DNA of 64,000 nt from Chitinophaga sp. H8 (GCF_040567655.1 NZ_JBEXAC010000002.1:1488001-1552000), one strand, 5' to 3'. Counted from the first letter of the stretch, positions 44,923-53,987 are shown. Notes: generated by a model from the sequence alone, not told the origin. A program made the numbers and translations.

Positions 44923-45678
44923 TTATGCATTAACGGGTACAGAATGTACCGCGTCTGCGATCTCCTTGATCAGAGAAAGGTCTTTTTCAATCGCGTTGCC
45001 AACTACAATGATATCGGCTCCGGCTTTACAATTGAGGTAAGCTTTTTCAGCATCTTTGATTCCTCCCCCTACGATAATAGGTATTTCCACCATGCTGGAT
45101 ACCCGGCTGATCATGCTTTCAGTAATGGGTTTACGGGCACCACTGCCGGCATCCATAAAAATCACTTTCATACCCAGCATTTCGCCTGCCATGGCCGTAC
45201 AAAGTGCGATATCGTCTTTATCCGCAGGAATGGGAGAAGCATTACTAATATAAGATACAGTAGTAGGGGCACCACCGTCTATCACCATATAACCGGTAGA
45301 AATCACTTCCAGACCGCTTTTTTTCACTACCGCAGCAGATACCACATGCTGACCGATCAGTAATTCCGGATTTCTGCCGGAAATGAGTGACAGGTAGAGC
45401 AGGGAATCTGCAAAAGGGGAAACCTGTGAGGGGCTTCCGGGAAATAATATAACAGGAATGTCACAACAGCTTTTCAGTTGTTGCACACATTCATCCAGAT
45501 GTTGGGTAATCACAAGACTCCCTCCCAAAAAGATGTAATCCACCTTGGCAGCAGTGCATTTTGCGGCCACATCAACGATTCCAGCAGGTGTTACCTTGTC
45601 CGGATCAATCAGAACTGCGAATGATTTTACACCTTTTGCCTTTCTTTCGATAATGGAATTGTATATTTTTTTATACAT
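44923..45678 (-). CDS. geranylgeranylglyceryl/heptaprenylglyceryl phosphate synthase family protein
   Basis: A 251-residue TIM barrel of the GGGPS/PcrB family, from the ATG at 45678 (MYKKIYNSI); a -7 element at 45703-45710 excludes the longer frame. Motifs: AVLIDPDKV, DYIFLGGSLV, the phosphate-gripping VISTGYMVIDGG, EMLGMKVIFMDAGSGA and IIVGGGIKDAEKA with ADIIVVGNAIEKD. The family attaches a polyprenyl group to glycerol-1-phosphate, as in archaeal ether lipids. Bacteroidota carry group II enzymes of this type; the final product in these bacteria is not settled. Confidence 0.92.
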   Translation of the reverse strand: MYKKIYNSIIERKAKGVKSFAVLIDPDKVTPAGIVDVAAKCTAAKVDYIFLGGSLVITQHLDECVQQLKSCCDIPVILFPGSPSQVSPFADSLLYLSLISGRNPELLIGQHVVSAAVVKKSGLEVISTGYMVIDGGAPTTVSYISNASPIPADKDDIALCTAMAGEMLGMKVIFMDAGSGARKPITESMISRVSSMVEIPIIVGGGIKDAEKAYLNCKAGADIIVVGNAIEKDLSLIKEIADAVHSVPVNA

Positions 45679-45702
45679 TAATTTGCATTGTTCCGGTTGT
45701 CG

Positions 45703-45710
45703 CAAATGTA
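45703..45710 (-). promoter_or_regulatory. -7 promoter element TACATTTG upstream of the GGGPS gene
   Basis: On the minus strand, 24 bp before the ATG at 45678. It decides the start codon choice. Confidence 0.6.
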
Positions 45711-45824
45711 TAAATTTTTTGGTAATAAGTCACATTGTTAAATAAATATGCATGTGATCCATTTTTCATTCGTGAATTCCATGATATTGACCTTGTTATA
45801 TGACACGGTTATTTAATAACTATG

Positions 45825-45848
45825 AAGGGGGCCAATGGCTCCTTTTTT
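45825..45848 (+). terminator. terminator-like hairpin upstream of nrdJ
   Basis: GGGGGCC and GGCTCC pair (with G-T pairs) around AAT and are followed by TTTTTT. No gene precedes it on the + strand, so it is either the end of a short RNA or an attenuator-like element in the nrdJ leader. Confidence 0.5.
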
Positions 45849-45902
45849 GCCTCATTTTGTTAGTTCAATTTTCATACCCGTTCTCCTGAAATGTTTGCGC
45901 AA

Positions 45903-45923
45903 TTATCCACAAACTGTGTATAA
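45903..45923. promoter_or_regulatory. inverted pair of DnaA boxes upstream of nrdJ
   Basis: TTATCCACA (45903-45911) matches the consensus DnaA box exactly. It is followed after AAC by TGTGTATAA (45915-45923), the reverse complement of TTATACACA, another box. The near palindrome lies about 90 bp before the nrdJ ATG. DnaA control of ribonucleotide reductase is known for E. coli nrdAB; here it is inferred. Confidence 0.6.
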
Positions 45924-46013
45924 TAAAAGTGGTACAACAGACGTATAAAATTTTACTTTAGTGGCCACACCCGCAATTAAATCTTTTTGTCTAATCCTCG
46001 AAAAATCTTGGGC

Positions 46014-49000
46014 ATGAAAAATCCAGTCAATAAGCAAGGCGGCCTCGCATTTTCCCGCCAGTTTACTAAAGAAGGTGTTAGTCCTTATGAGCAATTTGAA
46101 TATGAGTTACGTTCGTCGGTGATCCGTAATCCGGGAGGGGATGTGGTGTTTGAGATGAACAATGTGGAGGTGCCTAAAGCATGGTCGCAGATAGCCACAG
46201 ATATACTTGCCCAAAAATATTTCCGGAAAGCCGGCGTACCCCAGGAAGATGGTTCTCTTGGAAGAGAAACTTCCGTAAAACAGGTGGTGCACCGGATGGC
46301 CAATTGTTGGAGAGCATGGGGAGAACGATATAATTATTTTGCTTCTGCAAAAGATGCACAGGTATTTTATGAGGAGTTGTCTTATTGTATGCTGAACCAG
46401 GCCTGTGTACCTAATTCCCCACAATGGTTCAATTCGGGATTGTACGAGAGTTATGGCATTAAAGGGAAGCCACAGGGGCACTACTATGTAGACCCCAAAA
46501 GCGGCCAGCTGGAAAAATCTACTTCGGCCTATGAACGTCCGCAACCACATGCCTGTTTTATATTAAGTGTAAATGATGACCTGGTAAACGATGGTGGTAT
46601 TATGGACCTTTGGATGCGGGAAGCGCGCATCTTCAAATACGGATCGGGCGTTGGTACCAACTTCTCCCATATCCGCGGGGAAGGTGAAAAGCTGAGTGGT
46701 GGCGGCACTTCCAGTGGATTGATGAGTTTCCTGAAAATCGGGGACCGCGCAGCAGGCGCTATTAAATCAGGTGGTACTACCCGCCGGGCTGCTAAAATGG
46801 TATGCCTGGACCTGGACCATCCGGAAGTGATGGACTTTATTAACTGGAAGGTAGAAGAGGAAAAGAAAGTAGGTGCTCTCATCGCAGCAGGTTATTCATC
46901 CGACTATGAAGGGGAAGCTTATCGCACCGTATCTGGTCAGAACTCCAATAATTCCGTTCGTATTCCTAACAGTTTCTTCCATCGCCTGGAAGAAGACGGC
47001 GAATGGGAACTGAAAGCCCGTACTAATGGTAAAACCATGAAAACGGTAAAGGCGAAAGAATTGTGGGATCAGATTTCCTACGCAGCCTGGCGTTGTGCAG
47101 ATCCGGGTACCCAATATGATACTACTATTAATGAGTGGCATACCTGCCCACAGGGCGGGCGTATCAATGCCTCCAATCCTTGTTCGGAGTATATGTTCCT
47201 GGACAATACCGCCTGTAATCTGGCATCTGTGAACCTGCGGCAGTTTTTCCGGGAAGAAGATAATTCTTTTGATGTGAGCGGCTTTGAGTATACCGTTCGC
47301 CTGTGGACCGTTGTACTGGAAGTATCTGTACTGATGGCACAGTTCCCTTCAAAAGAAGTAGCACAGCTGAGCTATGAATACCGTACACTGGGCCTTGGGT
47401 TTGCGAACCTGGGTTCTATGCTGATGGTAAGCGGTATTGCTTATGACAGTGAAGAAGCAAGAGGGATAGCAGGTGCTATTACCGCCATTATGACCGGTGT
47501 AGCCTATAAGACCTCTGCAGAGATGGCAGCACATCTGGGAGCTTTCCCACGGTACGCAGATAATAAGGAAGATATGCTGCGGGTGATGCGTAATCACCGG
47601 GCTGCAGCTTATGATGCCGCAGAAGCCTACGAGGGGATCGAAATAAAACCACAGGGTATTAATGCCCGCTATTGCCCGGATTATTTGCTCAAGGCAGCCA
47701 CCAAAGCATGGGATGATGCGGTTAAAATGGGTGAAAAACATGGTTACCGTAATGCGCAGGCAACGGTAATTGCACCTACCGGCACTATCGGTCTGGTAAT
47801 GGATTGTGATACTACCGGTGTAGAACCTGACTTTGCGCTGGTGAAGTTTAAGAAACTTTCCGGAGGTGGTTATTTCAAGATCATCAACCAGAGTATCCCT
47901 ACTGCATTAAAGAACCTGGGGTACAATGCGCATGAGATGAAAGCAATTGTGGATTATGCCAAAGGAACCGGCAGCTTTGCAGGAGCGCCTTATATTAATC
48001 ATCAGACGCTGAGCGAAAAAGGATTTATTGCAGAAGAGCTGAAAAAGCTGGATGCTGCAGTAGCCTCTTCCTTTGATATTTCTTTTGTATTTAACGTATA
48101 TACATTAGGGGAAGAGTGTTTGCAACGTCTGGGCTTCCAGCCGGAGCAATACTTCAGCATGGAATTCAGTTTACTCCATGCATTGGGCTTCAGCGACGAT
48201 CAGATGGATGCCGCCAATGATTATGTATGTGGTACTATGACGGTAGAAGGCGCCCCTTACCTGAAAGAAGAGCACCTGCCTGTATTTGACTGTGCTAATA
48301 AATGCGGTAAGAAAGGAGAACGTTATATCCACGCACATGGTCATATCCGCATGATGGCAGCTACACAGCCATTTATTTCCGGTGCTATCTCCAAAACGAT
48401 CAACCTGCCTAATGAGGCTACAGTAGAAGAAATTGCAGATGCCTATAAATTGAGCTGGGAATTGGGATTAAAAGCGTGTGCACTGTACCGTGATGGTTCC
48501 AAACTGAGCCAGCCGCTGAGTAATAAGAGTGATAAAAAGAAAAAAGCAGATGCCAGTACAGAGGCTGCTGCTACAGAGCAAACCCAGATTATTGACCTGA
48601 ATGAGCTGACCATTGATGAATTGCTGGAAGAAGTGAACAAGCGTATGCTGGCCAGTCCGGATACTACTTTAATGCGGCAGTTGTCGCGCATTGTGGAAAG
48701 AAAGAGTTTACCTGCCAAGCGCGGCGGCTTTACACAAAAAGCGAAGGTAGGCGGACAAGCAATTTTCCTGCGTACGGGAGAATACAATGATGGTACACTG
48801 GGAGAAATATTTATTGACCTGGCAAAAGAAGGATCTACTTTGCGCAGTTTGATGAACTGCTTTGCCATCGCAGTGTCTGTAGGATTACAGTATGGGGTGC
48901 CACTCAGTGAATTTGTAGACAAATTTGTGTTTACACGCTTTGAGCCTGCCGGTATGGTGGATCATCCTAACATTAAATCTGCCACATCGTTAATTGATTA

Positions 49001-49343
49001 TATTTTCAGGGTGCTGGGATATGAATACTTGGGCCGCACTGATCTGGTGCATATATTGGATGCACCTGGTAATACCGGAGAAGAGGAGGAAGATGAAGAA
49101 GTTATCAAGCCAACGTTATCAAACGTACGTGTAACAGTTTTGACAGGAGGTAATACCAGCGCGGCTTCCAAGCCAGTGAAACAACAACCGGTTGCAGCGC
49201 ATAACAGTGAAAATAGTACACAGGATTACATGCGTAGTATGCAAAGTGATGCACCAGCCTGCAACACTTGTGGTCATATTACTGTACGTTCCGGCACTTG
49301 TTATAAATGCCTGAACTGTGGTAACAGCATGGGTTGTAGCTGA
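46014..49343 (+). CDS. nrdJ: adenosylcobalamin-dependent (class II) ribonucleotide reductase
   Basis: A 1109-residue enzyme from the ATG at 46014 ([10 protein letters not shown]); a TTG nine codons upstream is less likely. It reduces ribonucleotides to deoxyribonucleotides using B12. Signature parts: [20 protein letters not shown], the [20 protein letters not shown] loop, [20 protein letters not shown] with the active-site Cys, and [18 protein letters not shown]. The C-terminal zinc-finger-like tail ([20 protein letters not shown]) shuttles electrons. The length is normal for the NrdJ-Z type. No B12 riboswitch is seen upstream. Confidence 0.96.
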   Translation: MKNPVNKQGGLAFSRQFTKEGVSPYEQFEYELRSSVIRNPGGDVVFEMNNVEVPKAWSQIATDILAQKYFRKAGVPQEDGSLGRETSVKQVVHRMANCWRAWGERYNYFASAKDAQVFYEELSYCMLNQACVPNSPQWFNSGLYESYGIKGKPQGHYYVDPKSGQLEKSTSAYERPQPHACFILSVNDDLVNDGGIMDLWMREARIFKYGSGVGTNFSHIRGEGEKLSGGGTSSGLMSFLKIGDRAAGAIKSGGTTRRAAKMVCLDLDHPEVMDFINWKVEEEKKVGALIAAGYSSDYEGEAYRTVSGQNSNNSVRIPNSFFHRLEEDGEWELKARTNGKTMKTVKAKELWDQISYAAWRCADPGTQYDTTINEWHTCPQGGRINASNPCSEYMFLDNTACNLASVNLRQFFREEDNSFDVSGFEYTVRLWTVVLEVSVLMAQFPSKEVAQLSYEYRTLGLGFANLGSMLMVSGIAYDSEEARGIAGAITAIMTGVAYKTSAEMAAHLGAFPRYADNKEDMLRVMRNHRAAAYDAAEAYEGIEIKPQGINARYCPDYLLKAATKAWDDAVKMGEKHGYRNAQATVIAPTGTIGLVMDCDTTGVEPDFALVKFKKLSGGGYFKIINQSIPTALKNLGYNAHEMKAIVDYAKGTGSFAGAPYINHQTLSEKGFIAEELKKLDAAVASSFDISFVFNVYTLGEECLQRLGFQPEQYFSMEFSLLHALGFSDDQMDAANDYVCGTMTVEGAPYLKEEHLPVFDCANKCGKKGERYIHAHGHIRMMAATQPFISGAISKTINLPNEATVEEIADAYKLSWELGLKACALYRDGSKLSQPLSNKSDKKKKADASTEAAATEQTQIIDLNELTIDELLEEVNKRMLASPDTTLMRQLSRIVERKSLPAKRGGFTQKAKVGGQAIFLRTGEYNDGTLGEIFIDLAKEGSTLRSLMNCFAIAVSVGLQYGVPLSEFVDKFVFTRFEPAGMVDHPNIKSATSLIDYIFRVLGYEYLGRTDLVHILDAPGNTGEEEEDEEVIKPTLSNVRVTVLTGGNTSAASKPVKQQPVAAHNSENSTQDYMRSMQSDAPACNTCGHITVRSGTCYKCLNCGNSMGCS

Positions 49344-49461
49344 TAATAATATCATTCCTGATTGCGTTTTTGCCGTTGCGGCATTTGCGTTAATCAATTG
49401 ATACTCTTGTTAATGATTTGTTATTGTGCCTCTAAAATTTCAAAGAAAAATAACGTGCCCT

Positions 49462-49469
49462 TACATTTG
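49462..49469 (+). promoter_or_regulatory. -7 promoter element TACATTTG in the intergenic region after nrdJ
   Basis: TACATTTG fits TAnnTTTG, with no gene following for 500 bp on this strand. The hairpin at 49508-49541 lies just downstream. Confidence 0.45.
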
Positions 49470-49507
49470 TATTCAAATAGGGTTTTCATAGGATAGTAAC
49501 AAATTTA

Positions 49508-49541
49508 GGGCGCCTTTCTAGGTGCCCTTACTTTTTTTAGC
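49508..49541 (+). terminator. intrinsic terminator in the nrdJ downstream region
   Basis: AGGGCGCC pairs with GGTGCCCT (one G-T pair), followed by a T-rich tract. It may close the nrdJ transcript or a very short RNA begun at 49462-49469. Confidence 0.65.
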
Positions 49542-49720
49542 AAGTTGGTTTAATACCCCTGTTTTTTAGCTCCATTTACCTGGCTGCCTACCTCTTTTTT
49601 CCGGGTGGTTTAATTATTTTCTAAAAAAACGTTCCTTTTTTCATCTTTTTCAATTTACCGGCACTTATTTTAAGTATTTCGAATATTTAATAAATGATTA
49701 TCGTCATTATATAATTTTAT

Positions 49721-49728
49721 TATATTTG
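49721..49728 (+). promoter_or_regulatory. -7 promoter element TATATTTG before a 15-codon ORF
   Basis: TATATTTG, 35 bp before the ATG at 49763. Confidence 0.5.
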
Positions 49729-49762
49729 TTATTGTATTAATTTTTATTATGGTTACTGTCCT

Positions 49763-49810
49763 ATGAAAAACCAAATATTCCTACACCGCATGATTCATCA
49801 TGCACTGTAA
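49763..49810 (+). CDS. possible 15-residue peptide (MKNQIFLHRMIHHAL)
   Basis: A tiny frame, ATG to TAA, sits between a good -7 element (49721-49728) and a strong terminator (49821-49853). Three of fifteen residues are His. The arrangement promoter, ORF, terminator resembles a leader peptide or a small RNA with a peptide, but no amino-acid biosynthesis gene follows; the next gene is on the other strand. Translation is unproven. In the rest of 49344-49991 I see only a heptamer array and the elements listed. Confidence 0.35.
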   Translation: MKNQIFLHRMIHHAL

Positions 49811-49820
49811 ATGACTCTCG

Positions 49821-49853
49821 AAAGCAATGGTTCGCCATTGCTTTTGTTTTTTT
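49821..49853 (+). terminator. intrinsic terminator with TTCG tetraloop
   Basis: AAAGCAATGG and CCATTGCTTT form a perfect 10-bp stem around TTCG, followed by a T-rich tract. Confidence 0.85.
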
Positions 49854-49883
49854 AGGGGCAGTTATCCAGGTGGAGGGATAAAA

Positions 49884-49918
49884 GCTTTGAGCTGCGAGCC
49901 ACGAGCTACGAGCTAATG
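49884..49918 (+). repeat. period-7 repeat array (GCnnnGA)
   Basis: Five heptamers: GCTTTGA, GCTGCGA, GCCACGA, GCTACGA, GCTAATG. A diverged member of the same family as at 12227, 23222 and 51195. Confidence 0.75.
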
Positions 49919-49991
49919 GGGGGATTTTCAGGTGCGGGGATTCAAATGGGGAATAACGCGCTGCGAGTCAGTGAGGGGATTTTCAGGAGTA

Positions 49992-50720
49992 TCACACTTC
50001 CAGCAATTCTTTAAAATAGAATCGGTGATCCCAGGTGGCAGGTGCTTTTTGTGAGGTTTCCCCCTTCTGGGAGGTATTGATGGCGGGATAGGTGCGTTCT
50101 ACTGTTTCGCCTGGTATAAATTTTACCGGAGCTTTAAATAAGGGGCCATCAAAAACAAAAGAATGGAATTCTCCATTTTCGCCACAGGGATCTACATGGG
50201 GAGGTAAATCGCGCAGAAAGCCGGCGTCTATGATCCGGCCTACAAAACTTTCATCCAGGTGACGGGTATTTACACATACTATAATCGCTTTAAATCCGGC
50301 AGATACTATATTTTCAGCTAATTCACGCGTGTTTTGCTGCCATAAAGGAAATATTCCTTGCAAACCAGCCTGTGCCAATTGCTTTTCCCGGTATTGTTTC
50401 AGGTCTTCCAGGAAAATGTCCCCAAATACCGCATAACGGATATCCTCGGCCAGCATGCCGGCCATCTGTTGCCGCATCAGGTCATTGTATTCCTCCATAG
50501 CAGCATGTTCGTTCAAAAATGCCTTTTTCAGGGGAATACCAATTTGCCGGGCCTGTTCGTCGAGCAGTGATTCCCGGACACCATGCATAGATACCCGCTT
50601 ATGTGCCGCATTCAGGGTGGTAAACAGGTAACGGATATCGTATTCCCGTTGTTGCTGCAATTGCCAAAGCGCAAAACAAGCGTCTTTGCCACTACTCCAG
50701 TTCATAAAAGCAGGTTTCAT
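49992..50720 (-). CDS. Dph6-like (diphthine-ammonia ligase family) ATP-pyrophosphatase
   Basis: A 242-residue protein from the ATG at 50720 (MKPAFMNWSSGKD). It is an adenine-nucleotide alpha-hydrolase: the PP-loop is WSSGKDACFALW, followed by MHGVRESLLDEQARQIGIPL and the family's FGDIFLEDLKQYRE, RHLDESFVGRII and DPCGENGEFHSFVFDGP. In archaea and eukaryotes this family makes diphthamide; bacteria lack diphthamide, so the bacterial substrate is unknown (ATP-dependent amidation is likely). It lies between nrdJ and the second repeat element, with no obvious partner. Confidence 0.88.
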   Translation of the reverse strand: MKPAFMNWSSGKDACFALWQLQQQREYDIRYLFTTLNAAHKRVSMHGVRESLLDEQARQIGIPLKKAFLNEHAAMEEYNDLMRQQMAGMLAEDIRYAVFGDIFLEDLKQYREKQLAQAGLQGIFPLWQQNTRELAENIVSAGFKAIIVCVNTRHLDESFVGRIIDAGFLRDLPPHVDPCGENGEFHSFVFDGPLFKAPVKFIPGETVERTYPAINTSQKGETSQKAPATWDHRFYFKELLEV

Positions 50721-50752
50721 ATGCGTAAATGTTATTAATTGCAAAAATAACA

Positions 50753-50845
50753 GCTGTTAGCCATTGACTGTCAGCTTTTAGCTTAATGCAGCGGAAGAGA
50801 GCTGTTAGCCTTTAGCTATTAGCTTTTAGCTCAATGCAGCGGATG
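50753..50845 (+). repeat. period-7 repeat array, left part of repeat element copy B
   Basis: Heptamers GCTGTTA, GCCATTG, then GCTTTTA, GCTTAAT, GCAGCGG, GCTGTTA, GCCTTTA, GCTATTA, GCTTTTA, GCTCAAT, GCAGCGG, with short interruptions. It overlaps the start of the 232-bp core. Confidence 0.8.
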
Positions 50846-51004
50846 GTTCAATGATAGTTATATGCTAATGATCTGTTGTCTGTGTGGTAATTTTGCCCCA
50901 CAGAATGGTTTTGTTAAACCCATTTCATAGCCTTTTATGCTCTATTCATACTCTATCTATGCTTTAACCATGCTTTAACCATGCTTTAACTATGCTTCAA
51001 GCAT
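50773..51004 (+). repeat. 232-bp dispersed repeat core, copy B
   Basis: Collinear with 12248-12479, with the same length and about ten base differences by eye. The promoter-like TAATTTTG is at 50888-50895. The whole space 50745-51401 has no convincing gene. Confidence 0.9.
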
Positions 51005-51012
51005 GCTTCAAG
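50936..51012 (+). repeat. 11-bp tandem array (yATGCTTTAAC), seven units
   Basis: TATGCTCTATT, CATACTCTATC, TATGCTTTAAC, two CATGCTTTAAC, TATGCTTCAAG and CATGCTTCAAG. Copy B has one unit more than copy A. Confidence 0.85.
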
Positions 51013-51194
51013 GGGCTGACCGGCTATACCTTCAGAACGCTTTTACTATGCTTAAGGTAGTAGCATAACAGCAGCTGCTCAAGATACGGACTACTTCAGA
51101 AAGGTTTTACCTGCGTTTATTGATATGGTATATTTTAATAATTTTTAAAATGTATTAAATCAATCTTATGATACAATATTCTCCGCTGCATTTT

Positions 51195-51267
51195 GCTCAC
51201 AGCTTACAGCTCAGGGCTCGTAGCTCTCCTCTGCTAAAAGCTCACAGCCAATGGCTCACAGCTAAAA
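51195..51267 (+). repeat. period-7 repeat array, inverted, right flank of copy B
   Basis: GCTCACA, GCTTACA, GCTCAGG, GCTCGTA, a 10-bp interruption, then GCTAAAA, GCTCACA, GCCAATG, GCTCACA, GCTAAAA. It runs through the apparent upstream extension of the next gene. Confidence 0.8.
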
Positions 51268-51401
51268 TTAAAAGCTTTTCAAACGGTGATAGCCATGTGC
51301 AAGTGGTAAATGAGGAGGAACAGCGGGATAGCTCGAGAATTTTGTTTTTTGGGATTTGTAATTTCTATTTTGTATTTTTAGACTTGAAAATTTTACACCT
51401 T

Positions 51402-51917
51402 ATGAAAAAGCTGTTGTTTCTTCTGATGGTTATCATAGCCACAGCTGCTTCAGCCTACGCCAGCACAATAATTATAGATCCCAATCATGATGAGAAGGGA
51501 CCTAAAAGTGGTGAAAAAGGTGGTGACAATGCCGATCATCGGAATAATCCTAAGAATAATTCCAAGCCCACTAAGGTAGAGGAGTTTGTATGGATGTTGC
51601 CACGTGAGGTTGAAAAAGTAGACGAAGGAGAGCTGGAAAAAGCTATAGTTGATTTATACAAATGGTATCTGCAAAATGAAACCAAGATCAATACCAACGA
51701 TTTTCTGAAAGGCGGTGGTAAGGAGCTGGTATTTCCATTTAAAGTAGAAGCTAAAACCCTGCAGCAGTACTTTCTGTTTGTAAAGAAAAATTTCCCTGGA
51801 TTGAGCGAAGACGACCTCAGCAATGTAAAACGTTCTTTGTCCAATCGTAAGAAAGACGCACCCGTTACTGTGCGCGATGACATGGAAAATCCTATGTCCA
51901 TTTCAGTAACCAGATAA
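51402..51917 (+). CDS. hypothetical exported protein
   Basis: A 171-residue protein from the ATG at 51402, where a signal peptide begins (MKKLLFLLMVIIATAASAYA). A longer open frame from 51168 is rejected because it runs through a heptamer repeat array. The mature part begins with a charged, Asn/Gly/Lys-rich stretch (EKGPKSGEKGGDNAD), then a helical region (EKVDEGELEKAIVDLYKWYL) with several Lys/Asp residues. Family unknown. It is followed 18 bp later by the YcxB-like gene. Confidence 0.7.
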   Translation: MKKLLFLLMVIIATAASAYASTIIIDPNHDEKGPKSGEKGGDNADHRNNPKNNSKPTKVEEFVWMLPREVEKVDEGELEKAIVDLYKWYLQNETKINTNDFLKGGGKELVFPFKVEAKTLQQYFLFVKKNFPGLSEDDLSNVKRSLSNRKKDAPVTVRDDMENPMSISVTR

Positions 51918-51935
51918 AATGTATGCCAGGCCATA

Positions 51936-52415
51936 ATGCATTTAGAGTTCAGTTATAACAAGGAGGAAGTATTAAATGCATTGCGCCATCATTTTATGCA
52001 ACGGGGCGAAATAAAAGTTTTCCGTAACACCCTTATTATCTTACTCTTAGCTACCCTTGGCGGGTATGTATTTCATTTAGTAACACCACAGGCATTAACA
52101 GGAATCGCTATCATGGTGGTACTGCTGGTACTGGTATTCTGGTACATGTTGCCCATTTCCACCTATAACAAAGCAGCCACCTTCAAGGATAATATACAAC
52201 TCCAATATTCAGAGGAAGGGATGGTTATTTCTACAGGCCGTAGTGAATACCAGCGTTCTATCAGCTGGAATAATTTTTCCCGCGTGGTAGAAACCAAAAC
52301 CTTTTTTTTCCTTTATAAGGATAAAAAATCCTTCTTTCTTATTCCCACTAGTGCTTTTGAATCAGAAGCAGAAAAGAGACGTTTCGGTCATTTATTACAA
52401 CAAAAAGTAGGGTAA
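51936..52415 (+). CDS. YcxB-like membrane protein
   Basis: A 159-residue protein with two adjacent membrane segments (IILLLATLGGYVFHLV and TGIAIMVVLLVLVFWYML, about 30-75) followed by the YcxB-like C-terminal domain: LQYSEEGMVISTGRSEYQRSISWNNFSRVVETKTFFFLY, read here in its pieces EGMVISTGRSEYQRS and ISWNNFSRVVETKTF, then FFLIPTSAF. Function unknown. It is likely co-transcribed with the preceding exported protein. Confidence 0.85.
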   Translation: MHLEFSYNKEEVLNALRHHFMQRGEIKVFRNTLIILLLATLGGYVFHLVTPQALTGIAIMVVLLVLVFWYMLPISTYNKAATFKDNIQLQYSEEGMVISTGRSEYQRSISWNNFSRVVETKTFFFLYKDKKSFFLIPTSAFESEAEKRRFGHLLQQKVG

Positions 52416-52419
52416 AGCA

Positions 52420-52458
52420 AAAGGCCCGCTCAGCCATGATAGCTTGAAACGGGCCTTT
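52420..52458. terminator. bidirectional intrinsic terminator
   Basis: AAAGGCCCG (52420-52428) pairs with CGGGCCTTT (52450-52458). It lies between the convergent YcxB-like gene and the SusD gene. Confidence 0.8.
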
Positions 52459-52478
52459 GTGTGTATGGTTGTTGCGTG

Positions 52479-53954
52479 TTAAAACTTATTCCACCATAGT
52501 TTGGTGCCTTTGGTATCACCACCTATAGCCTGTGATGCCGCATCATAATTGGCTTTATTTTGCTGCTGTTCACTCACCGGATAAGTAAGGCGGTAAGGAA
52601 CTACTGTTACATTCTGATCAAGAGAGGGGTCCACAGGTGCAATAAAGAGATCCGCTCCGCCAGGTTTTTTGAAGTGCAGGCGGGTACGTTCAAACCATCC
52701 CTGGAAACCTTGCGGGTATAATGCCAGCCATTTTTGCGAGCCGATCACGTTTCTCCAGTCAGCTGCGTTATAAGGTACCTTGGTCAGGTAATTATCAACA
52801 GCAGGCTGGTCAGTGATCCCCCAATAGTTTAACGAAGCGGTTACCCCATTTTTGTAATGTGTTGCCGCATCACCCCCCACGCTAAACCCACGGGCTGCAG
52901 CTTCGGCCAGTATAAAGGCTACTTCAGGGTAGGTAACCAGGATACCCTGCATATCAGCAGCGTATATTCTTTTGCCGGGGATAGAATATTTATCCTGCCC
53001 TTTTCTATTGGGATTAGCAGCATCTGTACCATAAGGCATGCCTACATAATCTGTGATACTGGCATCTGCAGGGAGCCGGGCAAATATTGGCAACCGCGGA
53101 TCACTTACACTCTTCATATAATCTACCAGTGTGCCACTTACAAAAAATTCTGTCAACCCTCTTTCAGAATCATTGTATGGAAACTTGTTAGGTGCTGTAT
53201 TCAGGTATTGAAATACAGCGTTATCATCATTGCTGCTGATCGCATTCATGTAATTGGCTTCAATGATACTTTTGGCTTTGGCCTGGTCTGCATCTACCAT
53301 ACGTATCGCCATTCTTAACAGCAGGGTGCTACCCAGTTTTTTCCATTTGGCTACATCTCCTCCATAAATAATATCACCGGATTTAAAGGAAGGTTGTGCT
53401 ACATTCAGCAGTTTTACCTGGTTTTGCAGAGTATCTATTAACGCCGTATAGATTGTTTTAGCATCATCATATTCAGGCGTGATGTTAGTGGCTACCTGCA
53501 TGGTAGATTTAAAAGGAATATTACCATAGCAGTCTGTCAGGATCTGATATATCCATACTTTCAGGATAGAAGCGATTGCAATCTGATTAGCTGTTTCTTC
53601 CTGTGCTGTATGTGATCTATTGAGCCGGATAATTTCTTCCAGGTCGCGCAGCGTATTGGCATAAAAGGAATTCCATAAGGAATTATTAATGCCTTCATCC
53701 AGGAGATAACGGCTGTCATTGGCTTTATCATTGGCTGCCCAATATTGCGCATAAGGCATCCCTATGCGGCCATTTTGTAACCCGTTGTAGAGAAAGTCCA
53801 TGGCGCTTTTTTCTGCATTGCTCAGCAATGTTGATGTGGGGGTGCTATTGGCCTTGGTGGGATCATGATTCATATCTTCCAGGTCTTTACAGCCGGCAAA
53901 CACCAATCCAAGTAGTAAGATAATGCTGCTATATTTAAAAAGTCGTTTGTTCAT
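52479..53954 (-). CDS. SusD/RagB-family outer-membrane lipoprotein
   Basis: A 491-residue lipoprotein from the ATG at 53954 (MNKRLFKYSSIILLLGLVFAGC, lipobox VFAGC). The mature part follows the SusD-like_2 (RagB) plan: an opening LEDMNHDPTKANSTPTSTLL, the DKANDSRYLLDEGIN region, TPR-type helices, and VPYRLTYPVSEQQQNKANYD near the C-terminus. SusD lids the SusC channel and binds nutrient ligands. It is downstream of susC on the same strand with a 33-bp gap. Ligand type (glycan, peptide or other) cannot be inferred. Confidence 0.92.
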   Translation of the reverse strand: MNKRLFKYSSIILLLGLVFAGCKDLEDMNHDPTKANSTPTSTLLSNAEKSAMDFLYNGLQNGRIGMPYAQYWAANDKANDSRYLLDEGINNSLWNSFYANTLRDLEEIIRLNRSHTAQEETANQIAIASILKVWIYQILTDCYGNIPFKSTMQVATNITPEYDDAKTIYTALIDTLQNQVKLLNVAQPSFKSGDIIYGGDVAKWKKLGSTLLLRMAIRMVDADQAKAKSIIEANYMNAISSNDDNAVFQYLNTAPNKFPYNDSERGLTEFFVSGTLVDYMKSVSDPRLPIFARLPADASITDYVGMPYGTDAANPNRKGQDKYSIPGKRIYAADMQGILVTYPEVAFILAEAAARGFSVGGDAATHYKNGVTASLNYWGITDQPAVDNYLTKVPYNAADWRNVIGSQKWLALYPQGFQGWFERTRLHFKKPGGADLFIAPVDPSLDQNVTVVPYRLTYPVSEQQQNKANYDAASQAIGGDTKGTKLWWNKF

Positions 53955-53987
53955 GTCAGTTATATTTTGCATCAGGATTGCTCCGGA

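Noticed and set aside
45679..46013. B12 riboswitch or NrdR box before nrdJ
   Set aside because: I see no cobalamin-riboswitch-like conserved core, and the palindrome at 45903-45923 fits DnaA boxes better than the NrdR consensus.
51168..51401. N-terminal extension of the exported protein at 51402
   Set aside because: The frame runs through a heptamer repeat array (51195-51267) and precedes a perfect signal peptide at 51402; it is not protein-like.
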